From positions 124,001 to 188,000 of the forward strand of contig JAQSEB010000226.1 of the NCBI GenBank assembly GCA_030063045.1: DNA of 64,000 nt. The letters run 5' to 3'. Source of the stretch: Pratylenchus scribneri (taxonomy: Eukaryota; Nematoda; Chromadorea; Rhabditida; Pratylenchidae). The position numbers and the translations under genes are program-made. Positions 48,579 through 61,771 of the stretch are shown here, in pieces. The notes beneath the pieces were generated by a model. That model had not been told where the DNA came from. It worked only from the letters and a program-made list of their open reading frames with translations, and made no database searches. Every line of letters starts with the position of its first letter. The first letter of the stretch is position 1.

Positions 48579-49586
48579 TTTTTTTTGTCCCCTATTTCAA
48601 TTTTTTTTGTCCCCAATAATTTGGAACATTTTTTCTGTCCCCTATTTCAATTCTTTTTGTCCCCAATTGATTTCCCTTCTTCTCTGCTCCTCCCTCATGC
48701 TTATCTCTCATCCCCTTTGCTCTCTTGCTTAATAAATGGTTTCAGGGGTGCGCGGAAGTCAAAAAGAAGGTGCGCGGGATATCCGGATATATGGGGATTA
48801 AGGAGGATTAAGGGGGATTAAGGCGGATTAAGCTCCAGAATAGATGAGAAATGGCCCGGAAGGCCCATGGAAGGCCGGGGAAGTGTAATAGAGGTCCGGA
48901 GAGTGCGCGAGATTAAGACGGATATAGGGGGATTAAGGTGGATATAGGGGGATTAAGCCCCGAAATGGATGGGAAATGGTCCGGAGGGCCAGTGGAAGGT
49001 CAGGGAATTGCAACAGAGGCCCGGAGAGTGCGCGAGATTAAGCCGGATAAAGGGGGATTAAGGTGGATTTGGGGGATTAAGCCGGATTAAGGCCTGGAAT
49101 CGATGGGCGCGAGCACGGTTTAGGCTGTTTTGCTTCCGGCTTCGCGAGATTCCTATGCTCCGAACCCCTAACCCTAGCCCATAACTAAGCTTAATCCGAC
49201 TTAATCCTCCTATATCCTCATTAATCCCCCTATATCCGGCTATATCCCGCGTGTTCCGAACCCCTAAACCCCAAGCCCCTAGATCCCATGCCGCCCCTAA
49301 CCATAACCCTAATCCCTAGCCCCTAACTAAGCTTAATCCGCCTTAATCCCCTTAATCCTCCTTAATCCCCCCATATATCCGGATATCCTGCGCACCTTCT
49401 TTTTGACTTCCGCGCACCCCTGGAACCGTTTATGTAAGCAAGAGAGCAAAGGGGATGAGAGATAAGCGTGAGGGAGGAGCAGAGAAGAAGGGAAATCAAT
49501 TGGGGACAAAAAGAATTGAAATAGGGGACAGAAAAAATGTTCCAAATTATTGGGGACAAAAAAAATTGAAATAGGGGACAAAAAAA
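48579..49586. mobile_element. 1-kb inverted-repeat element with about 255-bp ends
   Basis: Left end (48579-48832) beginning T-rich then 'gtcccctatttcaattt' is mirrored at 49329-49586. Both ends encode the same by-product open frame (MSPISIFFVPNNLEHF). The middle is made of short units 'ggattaagggggattaaggc' and their complements 'cttaatccgccttaatcccc', so it too can fold back. It also contains CCCTAA-rich words near 49165, 49260 and 49300. No transposase, so probably non-autonomous. Confidence 0.85.
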
Positions 49587-49812
49587 AATATTTGCCTTTT
49601 AAAATTCATTTTTCAATAAAAAATTTCGTGCACTTTTATAATCTACCGAGCTATATTAATCTATCTATTTTAGCTCATCACCAGTTAAATAATCCAACGC
49701 ATCGGCTTTCGGCTCTCACTCCACACACTCATTTGGTGACATCGGAAATTGGCAACAAAAATATTTCGTCCACTAAACTACAACAAATTAACTACAAAAC
49801 AACTATCTGGAC

Positions 49813-52800
49813 ATGATGTGGAGAAGAACAATGCACAAAACTGCCGGTGAAATTGGCCGAAGTACTACTCCATCCGGGCGCAATAAAAAAACGGAAGAAG
49901 AAGAACATAAATGCCGACTTCGTGAAAATCTCTGGGATGGTATGCAACTTTAAAAATTTTTAAAAATTTAAAATAAAATCTCCAATTATTGATGAGATGT
50001 TTGCTAAGTACTACTTAAAATTCCCTCCCTCTATTCCAATAAAAAGATTGCCTATTCTAAAAACAACTTCAAAATCATATTTCACTCCACCAAGTTTCAA
50101 CAACATAATTTTACCCCCAATTCAATTCATCATCCATTCTTTTTATGACTTCTTCAAGTCAAAGCTTTTCCTCCGAGTTCAAAGCTTTTCTACTTCCTTA
50201 CTTTTATTCACCCAATGGAATTGGGACCCAATTCCGTTATTCGGATCAAATTTCCTTGCCAATAATAAAACGTTGGAAGCTTATGAATGAGGGAGTCGGG
50301 TGGGAGGAAATCTTACTTCAGCATTAGTTTCCCGCTTCATGAAAATCACTTCCTTTCCTCCATATCTCACCTTTTCCTTAAATTACATTACACATCACAC
50401 GGAATCAAATAAACCGAAACCATCGCGTCGCAAAATGTGACACCGCCATACCTCAAAATTCATTATTACAATGGCAATGGATTTTGCTTCTTTTTATAAT
50501 CCTAAAGCCCAGACAAGCCAACAAAATTCTGCTGCTAATAGAAGATGAAAACTTTCAAATGAACTCTTGAAAATCTGAATCACTTTTAAACAAATCTCTT
50601 CTCAAAATCCAATTTTTCACTTAAATTACAACAAAAACCGAGAGAGACAATCTCTTCGAATTTAACCCTATTTCAACCAATTCATCCTTCTTCTTCTTCT
50701 CTTCCTTTTACTCAAACTGCCCATCCTCACTTCAATATTACTCATTTTCCCGCCTCCATTTGGTTTATCCTCTATTTATAAGTGAGGGCAAGCAGCAGCC
50801 CGGCTCCCCAAAAACATTTGGATACCCTTTTTCCCCTTCTATGGCCTATTTTGAGGCATTCCTCCGGTTCTTCCTCCCTTTTCCTTCCTCATATTGATTG
50901 TCTCTTTCCGTCCCTCTTCCCCATTTTATCCCTTGGCCGAGTCATTGGCCGGCCGGTCGCCACCAACACCATTTTTTTGCAGCGGTGTTCTTTTATTTAT
51001 TATTATATTACGTTGATTGTGATGGCGCAATTGGCCAAGTAGTTACTACAAAATCCAATCTTCTCAATCCGCAATGGTTTCCGTGGCAATGCGCGAACAT
51101 TTTTCTCACTCCTTTTAATCCAAAATATTCCACTTTTTATTTTTTTTTTCGCTTTTAAACCACTTTTTCCCCCTAATATATTCCCAAAACTCAATAATAC
51201 CAATTTTTTCCATTTAATTTCTGCTCTAGCAAAATAAATTGGCTGGCAAGAAAAACCTTCTTCTTCGATTTTTAATCCATTTACCCCAGTTTCTTGTCCT
51301 TCCTTTAATTCATTGATTGACATTTCTCCCTCCCAATCCTATCATTTTATTTTTCTGCTAAAACCAATGTTCACCTCGCTTCAATTCCAAATATTTGTTT
51401 TCATCCTTTTTTAATTATTGCATCCGCCTTTCCAATAAAATAAGAAAAAAATTGTTGCATTTTTATAAATTTAATTATTCTTTTTGGCAACAATTATTGC
51501 GCAAAAAAACTAAAAATAGGAAGGGATTCTACTACCAACCAAACTTTTGATTTAATTTTTACCGCTAAAATTGGACAATGCAATAAAATTGAGAGAGAAC
51601 TTTTGGCTATTATTAGGACCAATGCCCATCCACCGATTGTGAAGGTGAGCCATCACCAAGGGGGATTAGCACCTTTTCCGTAAGCAGTTCCCCCGCTTAC
51701 TTTGCGAGGAATTCAATGAATGGATTATTGCCTTTAATTTATGAATGCGCGCACAATTGAATCGACAAAATACAATGCAATAGGCTTAATATTTCAATTG
51801 TTAAAAACATTCGCGGAATATTCCATTCACATCATTTTATTTATTTATGAATGAATGAAAATTGGATCAATTTTTGTTCGGAATTCCCAAATACCTTTCT
51901 CTCACATTTTTTATTATTTATTATCAATTGAAATTTTCCCAATTTTCCATTTCTCCCATTCCACTCTTTTCATTTATTTATTATGTCATAAAACCCATTT
52001 TATACTTCAATTCCTTTTTAATGCATTTTTTGGAGTAAAACTTCACAAACACAATTTTTGTTCAATTCGATTTCTTAAACACATTTCTGAGGATGGCCTC
52101 TAAATTCGCGCGCCCATTTCCTCTCCCCTTAGTTCCCCATCCATCGCGCATTTTAGGTAGTTTCCTATTTGCTCTTAATCTTAGCAAGTTTTCCAATGAA
52201 TTTAAGGGTCAATTCCTTCCGCAAATTTCCATGAAAAATTCAATAAAATTTAAAAAAAATTTTAAATAATTTAAAATTCTAATTCAAATTAAATTTCAGA
52301 GTTTCTGATTCGTTCTTCTCGGCCTCGGCCCCCAATGTTCATGCCGAAGTCTCCGATCGAGCAGCAAAAACGACAAGAACAATTTCACAAAAAATACTAC
52401 AATCAGCCAAAATCGTCCATAACATCGTCGCCTCTTTTTGTTGGCCATTCATTGGAGGAACCATCGCCGGCTGAATTGGCCAAATTGCTCAAAGTTTTGA
52501 ATGAGGTTTGTTAATTATTTAATTTATAAACAAAAAACCAGCAAAAAATAATCCATCTAAAATCTAAATTTTTGAACGTAAGAATTGCCATTAGGGATTT
52601 TTCCATTCATTAAATGGGAAATTGGGCTATGGGAATATCCCTTAAGCAACGATTTGCGCCGCTCTCATCGCCATTGGGCAAACACTGGGCTCTTCCCAAA
52701 ATAAAAACCTTTATCCCTCTGGCTAAATGGCGCATAAAAAAGCTGGAAGAAACACCTTTTAGATGAAGAAGATGAAACAAACAACAAACAAAATCCCTTC

Positions 52801-55433
52801 CATCTCCCGTTTTCTTGCGCGCCTCCCATTTTCGACTAAACATCTCCACCATTTTGTTAGAAAATCACTCAACCAAACAAAAATTCACTGTTGGTGGTTT
52901 TGTCCTTTCATTTTGCCCTTTTCCCAAAATCCCCCTCACATTCGCCAAAATCATTTTTACGCTAATTGACTTTTTGAAAAATATTTACTGGTTTCTTTCC
53001 ATTTTTTTTTGTCTGGCAAAAATGAACAATTCAAAAATTGCTGAAAATTGGCATCCATTTTTAATTGGAGAGAATTCGGTCATCAAAATTAGAATTTTTA
53101 ATTCTTAAAATAATTTTTTGTTTTTACAGAAGGAACAAGATTTGCAATTGGCCGCCAAATTGGGCAATTCCCTGCTACAAGAGAACAAAGAATTGCAAGA
53201 AAAGTGAGTTAAAAATTAATTAATTTCAATTTAAATACCCCAAATCTCCTTAGGAATCAATTCCTTGAGGAATCATTGGCTTCCAGCGAAGAAACAGTTG
53301 TCCAACTCCAAAAAACGCTGAAACAACGCAGCAAACTCTTCCACACGATTATTGATTTGGAAAATGAACATGAAGAATTGGGACAAAAACAAGAGGGTTT
53401 GGATTTGAAGTATGGTTTAATTTTTATATTTTTCATTTTTTACTCATTTTTTAATATTTTAGATCGGAAGAATTGTTGCGTTTGGAGCGTCAACTTAAAC
53501 AAGTGGAAAGTGAAAATAAGGAATTGAGGATGAAGGTAAATTGAAGAATAAATAATCGTTTTTTATTATCCAAAAAAACCTTAAAAATTTAGAACAAACA
53601 TTTGGATGAGTTGAAGGCAATTGTGGAAAAGAGGGAAGAGCAAAGAATAAGCGAACAAATGTCTCAACTTCGGGGTGCAAATTTGAAGGTAATTCGAACG
53701 ATTAATCCACATTTTTACTTCAATTTCGCAGATTGCCCAACTCCAAGTGCAATTGAATGAGAAAGGCCAGCAATGCGAGACGCAAGCGGACGAAGTTCAT
53801 CGGCTTTTGAAGGAAATTGCGCAGAGGAAAACCCGAGAAAAGATGGTAATTTTCAACAATAATAATTAATTAATTAATTATTCCAGCTTTGGAACGAAAA
53901 TGACGATATCAAGGCGCAATTGGATGAAGCATTGTTAAGCCATGAACAACTTCGCCATGAAATGGAACAGCTGCAGGAAAGGCACACCGATTTGATTTCA
54001 ATGCTCCGAGAGACTGAGGATGAGCTTCGGATGCACCGGGAGAAAGCGCTGGCACCGCCGCCGCGGAGAACAAACAGCACCGATTCCCTTTATGATTCAT
54101 TGGCCTCTGAGTTGGAAGGAGCCGATTCCGGATGCTATAATACACCAATGTTTTCGGCAAGGTGAATTTTGATGCTTTTGGTTAATTAATTTTATGCATC
54201 TAAAAAGAAATTTTATTTATTGGCGCTAATTATTAAAAACATTTTTTATAATAAAACAATCATAGTCTAGTGGGATAATTCTCGGTTTTGGAATTAAATT
54301 AGTCACTGGTTAAATTCCCACGGTCATCAAATTTTTTAAAATGATATTCGAATTCAAAATTGTTTGCAATTATTCAAAGAACATTAATTACATTTTTTTA
54401 AAGATATGGTCCTTCGCCTCATGGGAGTTCATTGAGTGCTGGCGGTGATCAACAACCAACATGTTCTGCATCATCATCTGCCACCACAAATTCAAATCAG
54501 CAAGGAATGGAGCCAATCTTGGAACGAAAATTGATCGCCGATGATGTTGCGGAAAACAACAAAGGAAATGGTCAACAAAACCACCGCCAACAACAATCAT
54601 TCGATGTGCCATCCCGCGCATTGCTCGAAGTTGTCCGAAGTACATTTGAGGATCGACGAAAGTTTCGCCAAATGAGTCCAACGAGACAGCAACAAAGAAA
54701 TTTACAACAATTACAAAAATTTGCTGAACATCGGCGGAGAACTGCATCCGAAATGAGTGATGAAAATGGCGTTGAAAAGAATGATGGAGTGGAGGCGGAT
54801 TTATCAACTCCAATTGCAACCAACAAAACCACTATTGGCGGGCACTTAAAAAGTTACAAGGTAATAGGAAATAATATATTATGATAAAATTTTGTAATTT
54901 AAGGATGCCGCTTGTTCGCCCATTCAATTCACTAAAACCGATGTTGAAAGCAGTGCAACACCTTCCAGCCGAAATTTGGTTGCTTTCTCCTCCTCGTCAG
55001 CTGAATCGGTCGACTCCTTGGATGATTATAATCCGCCAAAATTGGGCGCACCCGGCCGTCCAGGCACCAAGGATTTGGACTTTAGCATAAAACGACTGAA
55101 TCTATGGAAATGGACAGAGGTAAACAATTTCGTTGACTCATTAAAATGTCATTCAATTTTTAGTTTGTATGTTCTGCCGTGTCGTCGCCTTCAAAGGAAA
55201 ATTCAATGCCATCTTCCAAATCGATGCCATTTTCCAATTCAATGCCAATATCCGAAATGCTTACAATAAATACTTCGACAGGAATTCTCCAACGATGCGA
55301 TCATCAACTCAATGATGAAATAATGTCACCTTCAACCGAAAATTCAATGCCAATTTCCGAAATGCTTACAACAATGAGAAGTTCCGCATCCACAGGAATT
55401 CTTCAACGGTGTGATCAACTCAATGGATGCTAA
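49813..55433 (+). CDS. Coiled-coil motor adaptor, TRAK/Milton-HAP1-BICDR type
   Basis: Adaptor that links kinesin/dynein to cargo. Exon 1 (49813-49939) joins in phase to an exon at 52300 across a 2.36-kb intron. Then a CC1-type box follows, [20 protein letters not shown] with its AAxxG core, then long coiled coil ([58 protein letters not shown]) and a Spindly-like motif in [17 protein letters not shown]. The tail is Ser/Gln-rich and low complexity, with a repeated [10 protein letters not shown]...[10 protein letters not shown] block near the stop. The motif DSLASELEG is closest to TRAK proteins, but BICDR-type adaptors share the CC1 box. The stop is at 55431-55433. Family-level call is firm, exact orthology is not. 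Confidence 0.72.
49940..52299. other. Long first intron of the adaptor gene
   Basis: 2.36 kb of pyrimidine-rich and AT-rich sequence. Open frames such as 50782-51042 are Ser/Pro-rich without domain signal. Nothing else recognised. Confidence 0.45.
54265..54335 (+). pseudogene. Degenerate tRNA-like sequence, Pro(UGG)-like
   Basis: 'tagtctagtgggataattct' resembles a tRNA D-arm/A-box and 'cactggttaaattcccac' a B-box arm. The loop contains TTTTGGA, matching a UGG anticodon. The 3' half of the anticodon stem does not pair. It lies in an intron of the adaptor gene. Probably a relic. Confidence 0.4.
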
Positions 55434-56328
55434 TTACAATAAAAACTAAAATTCTAATTTCAATGAATAAATAATCTTAATCTGCCCTAATCTTCAATCA
55501 ATTATATTGTACTATATAGTTTTGCTCAACATTATTTCATTCAAAATTCTCTCATATAAATCAATCTTAATTCACTCACATTTATTTCACAAATTATTTC
55601 CATTTGTTCCATCCAATTATTTATTATTGTTGCTTATACCATCATCATCATATATAACCCAAAAAGAACAACCAATAAACGGGTTCTTTTGACCTTAAAA
55701 ATCCATGAATTATAATTCACATCATTTTATTGAATAAAGTTTTGAAAAATTATTTTATGGTTCACTTTTTTAATGTCATGATCATAATTGATTATCGATT
55801 GGCAACAATTACCTTTTTTCAATTACATATGAACAAATAATAATACGAGATGGCGTATTTGGGCATTTTTTCATAAATTTACTTTAAAAACCGTGCCTGA
55901 ACGTTTCCCCTACAAAGTCTTTTAAAACATTTTTGCTAATTTAACGTTTAAAAATTTATGTTTTATGGAACTGATAACTCTGAAAACATTATTCTATTTT
56001 TGGTTTAAACTTCTTAGCCGAAAACCGGTTTGGATTTGGATGCCATCTAAAAACTCTACACCCGAAAGATCTTCATCCAAAAGACCTGCGTCCAAAAGAC
56101 CTACACTAATTATTAACTAGCAATAACCAGCAGCAGCAGCCCTAGACCTATCTTTTATAAGCCATAAATGGGTTGACCCTGCAGCCTGCACTAGCACCCT
56201 TAAAAACATAAAATCCAAATAATATCGGTAAAAATAAAAGCTAAAATATATTTCCTGTAAATTTTAATTTATTTTTCAACAAATAATACTTATATCTTCA
56301 TAATATTTTAGAAGATTAGAAAATTAAA
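55434..56328. other. Intergenic region between adaptor and chromodomain genes
   Basis: AT-rich. 'ccaaaagacctgcgtccaaa' repeats at about 56085-56105. No gene or RNA recognised. Confidence 0.4.
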
Positions 56329-58622
56329 ATGTTCGCAATAAAGCATGGACGTGGAACATTGAATGCTTATGCGGATAATTACAAAGGGATTGTATTTGCA
56401 GGCAAATACGACAACAACCATTATGGTGAAATAGTGGTAAGCAATTCATGATATTATATTTTATATCCAATACCAATCCCATTCTTAAAGAAAAAGGAAA
56501 AGAAAATCAACCAAAATGTATTCATCAATGATGAAGCGGAACAGCCGCCGAGCCATGAAGATATCGTCCTCGCCAATCGATTGAATGAGCACGTCCACGC
56601 CCGCCTCAATATGATTCAAAATATGCCTGCAGTTGCCGCTGCTGCACAGAACATCAATCCTTTGGGTGAGCACCAGCAAATGCAACAACTTAAGAGAAGT
56701 TCTTCAGCCAACGCAAGTGAGGAAAAAACTCCACAAAAGGTAGTGAGCAAATTATACCTAGTTATTTAATTTTCAATTTTAGGACATTGGCGAAATGCAA
56801 GTATCGAATGAGAACAAACAAAACGAGCAAATGGAAGGAAAGGAAGCAAACCAATCGAAAGAAGTGGATTATGTAATTTTGAAAAATCTTACAAAATTTT
56901 TAAATTGTAATTTTAAAACAGATTGAAAAGTCGCCTGGAATTTTGGAAATGCGGAAGCACTTAAACGGACTGGAAGATGAGGAAGAAGAAGTGATCATCG
57001 AGAAGTCGACTGAAAAGGTTTCTAAAATATTTAAAAAATAATATTTTACCAACTCAAAAATGGTTATTTTTTGAAAGATATTTAATTGGAGTTTGTCCCC
57101 TAGCCCTGGATGAAGGGAAAGGGAAAAGAGATGAAGAAGAAGATGATGAGGATGATGAGAAAAATAATGATGATCATGATGATGATTAGGAAAATGAGAA
57201 TGATGAGGATGATGAAGAAGAGGATGAGAAAGATAATGATGAAGAAGATGATGAGGATGACGAAGAAGATACTAATAAGCTTCATCTTCTTCATCATAAT
57301 CATCCTCGTCCCTTTCATCGTAGGGGACAAACTCCATTAGTACCACCAAATTAGCTAATGAATATTTTAACTTATTTAAATTTAAGGACACTGCATCTTC
57401 ATCCTCGGCACAAGGAACATCAGCAAATAAGCGTCGATCCAAGTCCATCAGCTCATCACAAAAACGAAAGCGAGATCGTCGGTCATATAATGTTGAGGCA
57501 ATTCGTGATGAACGCTTCGTCGGAACGGTCAAACAATATTTCGTAAGAAAATAGACTAAAATTATTGAAATACAATTTTATTAAGATCAAATGGGAAAAT
57601 TATTCCGACGACGAAAATACCTGGGAACCGGCCAAAAATTTTGAACATTTTGATAAGTTGATTGCTGATTTTGAGAAGACAAAGAACAAAGGGACAATTG
57701 TGGAACCGAAAGAAGAGAAGAAAAGTCCGGTCAAGGCTGTGAAGCAGGAAGAACCGAAAAAAAGTCCGGTGAAGGCTATGGAACAGAAAGAAGAGAAGAA
57801 AAGTCCGGCGAAAGGGACGAAGAGAAAATCGGCGGTGATGTCAACCAGTTACGATTCATCCGAAACCTACAAATTGCCACGGTAATTCAACAAGTAAAAA
57901 AACGATTAAAAATTTTTTTATCAGCCTTTCCATCAATTATCGCAAAAACAGCCGTGAAGAATTGTCCAAGAAGCTGCATACTCCTCCAACTCCAACAACC
58001 AGAGACGGTGCAAAGCAGCAACGTAAGGAGTCATTGGCCGGTGACAGTGGCACACCAAAAAAGGCGGACAAATCGGTGGTTGAAGCAAGTGGTGGGAAGA
58101 AGAAGATGAGCAGCAGCAAAAAGAAGCAGCCACAGGAATTGGACGATAATGTTGAGATGGTGCCGGAAACGCCACAAATTCCTCCGCAAAATGTCAACAC
58201 CAATAAAGATTTCGTGACGCCCATGGGTAAACAGCAGCCGGCGCAAGCCCAAAATGGTTCGTTTTGAGGGGAACAATCAAAGAGGAAATAATTATTAAAA
58301 AATTCAGGTTTCGGTTTCCAACGCGGTCTTCGTCCGAAAGCCGTTCTCAAACGTCGCACAGGATTGCATGAAGATGGCGATGATGAATTTCTGGTGGAAT
58401 ATGAAGGTGAACCGAACAAGGAGTGGGTTTCGGAGGCAACATTCCGTGAAAGCGGTCCATTGGCGCAGGTAATATTTTTGTAAAATTTGAAAAAATTATT
58501 TCTTCATAATTTCACAGTCACTCACGTTGGCATTCTTATCCAAATCTGTTGGGAAAATTTTCCGAGAAATGGTTCACCATGACATCCCAGTGGATGAATA
58601 TTTCGAGCTTCGTCAGGAATGA
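56329..58622 (+). CDS. Chromodomain protein
   Basis: Probable reader of methylated histone tails. The N-terminal exons are acidic and unrecognised (start MFAIKHGRGTLNAYADNYKG). The exon from about 57387 is basic (KRRSKSISSSQKRKRDRR) and leads into a chromodomain split by an intron: YNVEAIRDERFVGTVKQYF then IKWENYSDDENTWEPAKNFE, with candidate aromatic-cage residues (Tyr, Trp, Tyr) present. A Lys/Glu-rich linker with KSPVKA/KSPAKG repeats follows. The last exons have a second chromo- or shadow-like fold, DEFLVEYEGEPNKEWVSEAT and LAQSLTLAFLSKSVGKIF. Stop at 58620-58622. Two chromo-like folds recall HP1, but the length (over 400 residues) and long linkers do not. Confidence 0.78.
57084..57346. 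repeat. GAT-rich palindromic intron segment
   Basis: 'ggagtttgtcccctag' at about 57088 is mirrored by 'ctaatggagtttgtcccctac' read on the minus strand from about 57342. The core is (GAT/GAA)n, giving open frames of Asp/Glu or Met/Lys that are unlikely to be coding because the flanking exons join in phase without them. Confidence 0.65.
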
Positions 58623-58977
58623 ATGAATGAATTGAGGAATGCGGTCCAAACGGGAAGAATATCAACAATATATTTATTTAAATTAAATCGATGTCACTTG
58701 CCTTTCTATATTTTTGTTGTTGTTGATCTTTAAAGACAATCATCATCATTTACGGCTTCATTCATTTTTTTGATTGTTTTAATTTATTTTGCAATTCTCA
58801 ACCAACCTTCTTCATCAACCAATCTATAACCATCCAAAATCGTATTTTCTGGAGAATAAAATATTTTGAATAAATGATTATTTAATAAAATCGTCATAGT
58901 TTTAAAGACCATTTTTTATATTTAATTAATTAATTTTTAATTTGTCTGATTAATTATTAATCAATTATAGCTTAAAA
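58623..58977. other. Chromodomain-DMAP1 intergenic region
   Basis: Several AATAAA-type signals at about 58852-58890, then AT-rich upstream sequence of DMAP1. No gene. Confidence 0.5.
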
Positions 58978-61771
58978 ATGTTAACCAATGATGCGCAAGA
59001 CATTCTTGGCGGCACCGGGTCAACTTCACAGCAAATGATGCCTCCACCGAATAGGAAGCAGCAAGCATTGCCGAATGCCAATTTAACAAATGTGGATAAG
59101 AAGGTTCAATTAATTTTAATGATTAATTCAATTCTAAATCAATTAAGATAATCAAACGAGAACAGTTGAAATGTCCACGCGGAATGAACAGGGAGCTCTA
59201 CAATCTTTATGTTCACCAAGGAAAAGACAACAATAAAGGTTACTTTTTTTGATTAAAAACATTGAATAGAATAATTCGGAGTAAAATTACTGAAAAAATT
59301 TTTTCATCCATTATTCCCAAAAAGAGTTAATGCGCTATTCATCTTTCTTCGGAAACATTTCATAAGCATTATCTTTTTATTATCAACCCAATTTTTTTAT
59401 TAAATTTACCTAAAAAATATTTAAATTGATTCTCATTATTTTTTTAGAGAAAATCGAATCGCTGGTCCCATCCAATACAAAGCAAGGATACACCGTGACT
59501 AAGGCACAGGTTTTGTAAATAAATTAAAATAAAATTGACAATTTTTGTTTAGTTTGGCCAAAGAATTGTTCGAAAATGGCATTTGAAACCTTTTTCGAAT
59601 AAGGCGCGAAGCGATGGTCTACAATTGCAGCATTGGGAGCGTGAAGACAAACTTGGCCAACCCTATCTATTTGCCCAGTTCAATAAGGTTAGTGGTAAAA
59701 TAAATTGATCCAAAAAATTTGATTATTTAATTAATTTTGAAATTTTATTTTAATTGATTTTGAATGAAAAAAATAATAAATAATTATAGACGGATTTTAG
59801 TTTTAATTATTATTCAATTTTAGCAACTCGATCCGGTCACATTCACAAATGAGGAATATGAAGAGAGTTTGATTGATCCAAGATGGACGAAGGAGGAAAC
59901 CCTTCATCTTCTCGAATTATGCCAACGTTTTGATTTGAGGTAACACATAAATAATTAATTATTTAATTTTTCATCTTTTCAAGATGGCCAATTATTGTGG
60001 ATCGTTTCGATGGGGAACAGTTCAGCAAGTCAAGCTCGAAGAAAACAATGGAAGACATGAAGGAACGCTACTACGGTGTGGTGAATGAGTTGAACGCAGT
60101 GAGGGGAGTGGCAACCGAACCGCTGGCCTATGATGCTGAAAATGAACGACGAAGGAAGGAACAATTGGAGAAATTGTGGAATCGAACCGAAGAACAGGTT
60201 GGAGAGAGGAATTTTGGTGCAAAATTATTAAGGTGTTGATTTTAGTAGCAACAAAAATTTAAAATGGATATCTTTGGTTTTTTTAATGTGGAATTCATAA
60301 ATTTTGGGAGTCCCTAAAATCGGTTCAAAAAGTAAGTCAAAAATACTAAATAGATCATTAAATCTGAATCGACACATAAAAAAATTGGTCAAAACCTAAA
60401 AATTCCCATAATAATAATTAATCTAATAACCAATATTTAGATTAAAGAGGAAGAAGACTTGAAGGAAGCAGTCAAAAAGATTGAGGCAAAACGTAAGGAC
60501 CGGGAGCGCAAGGCACATGATTTGCAACGTCTGATTGATGCCACCGAACGTGTTTCCGTCTCGCCGGACAGGTTATTGACCAATTAAAATATTTTCATTC
60601 ATTCCATTTTTATTTTAGTTCCGTTTCGGGTACTCCTTCAATGATTGGTTCAAGCCGTGCTCATCGACGTTCGCTGAAGAAGGCAGGCAGTGCAATGTTC
60701 CACAGCCCGATGATGCCAGTAAGGAAGAATAAAAAATATAATAATATTATAAAATATTTGCAATTTATGCAATTTTAAGTCAAAATAAAATTTTTCAATT
60801 TTATTTTTAACTTATTTCATTTACATAAAATTTTCTAATTTTCCAAAAGATTATCTTTGAATTGAAACATCGTTTTAACCGAATTTAATTGTTAATAAGA
60901 AGTAGGGAAATTGTTTTAAAAAGAAAAAACTGAAAAATTTCAAAATTTTTGACGAATACATAATGTTAATGTTCCAGCCGGATCCACACATTCATTGGCC
61001 AGAATACACAAAACCTGGACCACATTTGCGCAGTCAGGAGATGAAATTGCCAAGCAATACAGGTTGCCTTCAAATTTAGTAAAATCAAATATTTAGAATA
61101 TTTTTAGCTCAGCGCAAATTGAACAATATTGGAGTGGTGACGACCTCCCTTAAAATTGGTAAATAACAATAAAATTATTATTTAATCCTTCTTTGTTTAT
61201 TTTCCAGTTTCAATTCCAATGGAATATCCGCATGCCAGCGAGGAAATTGTTCGCCTCTACAACGAATTTCGATCGAACATTGTGTTGCTCCAGGATTTGA
61301 AAACGGCCGTTCACAACACTGAATATCAATTGGACCAATTGGCATTGCGATTGAAAGTGGAGAAAGAAATTGTGAGTTTATTTTGTATTTGATTAAAAAT
61401 ATTTGGTAAATATTTAAGGATGTGCCAGTTGAGACCCGCTTTCGTGTCAGCGATCCTTTCTATGAGGAAACTGCAAACTCAAAGTGTATTGCTTCTTCGT
61501 CGCAGGCAGAGGAAATTTACGGGAAGGGCAAAGGTGGCGGAAAGGGTAAGAACAAACTACCAAAATTGGCACCGGTCACGGATCGTCGAATCACAAGATT
61601 GATTGAAGTCAACCCACCGGCTTCGGCAGCCCAGGTTTTTTTTTAAAATTATTCAATTTATTCTGAATTTTTTTCCCTTAAAAGACTCGAAAACGACGTG
61701 CTCAAGCAGGCATTGAAGGAGGATTTCCAGCACCCACTCGTTCCGCATCCTTATCGCATCGGCCGATGTAA
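58978..61771 (+). CDS. DMAP1/SWC4 orthologue (NuA4/SWR1-type chromatin complex)
   Basis: Shared subunit of TIP60/NuA4 and SRCAP/SWR1 chromatin complexes in the nucleus (EKL-4 in C. elegans). About a dozen exons. Conserved order is NDAQDILGG at the start, KREQLKCPRGMNRELYNLY, RKWHLKPFSNKARSDGLQLQ, YLFAQFNKQLDPVTFTNEEY, a SANT/Myb-like stretch DPRWTKEETLHLLELCQRFD and WPIIVDRF, then a charged helix (RRRKEQLEKLWNRTEEQ), a second conserved block (ASEEIVRLYNEFRSNIVLL, TAVHNTEYQLDQLALRLKVE) and a basic tail TRKRRAQAG. The stop TAA is at 61769-61771. No defect noted. Confidence 0.92.

Noticed and set aside
49165..49320. Interstitial telomere (CCCTAA words)
   Set aside because: The nematode telomere repeat is usually TTAGGC, and these words are irregular and part of a larger inverted-repeat element.
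57110..57340. Acidic or Met/Lys-rich exon in the chromodomain gene
   Set aside because: The flanking exons join in phase without it. One frame hits a stop, and the sequence is a (GAT)n low-complexity palindrome.
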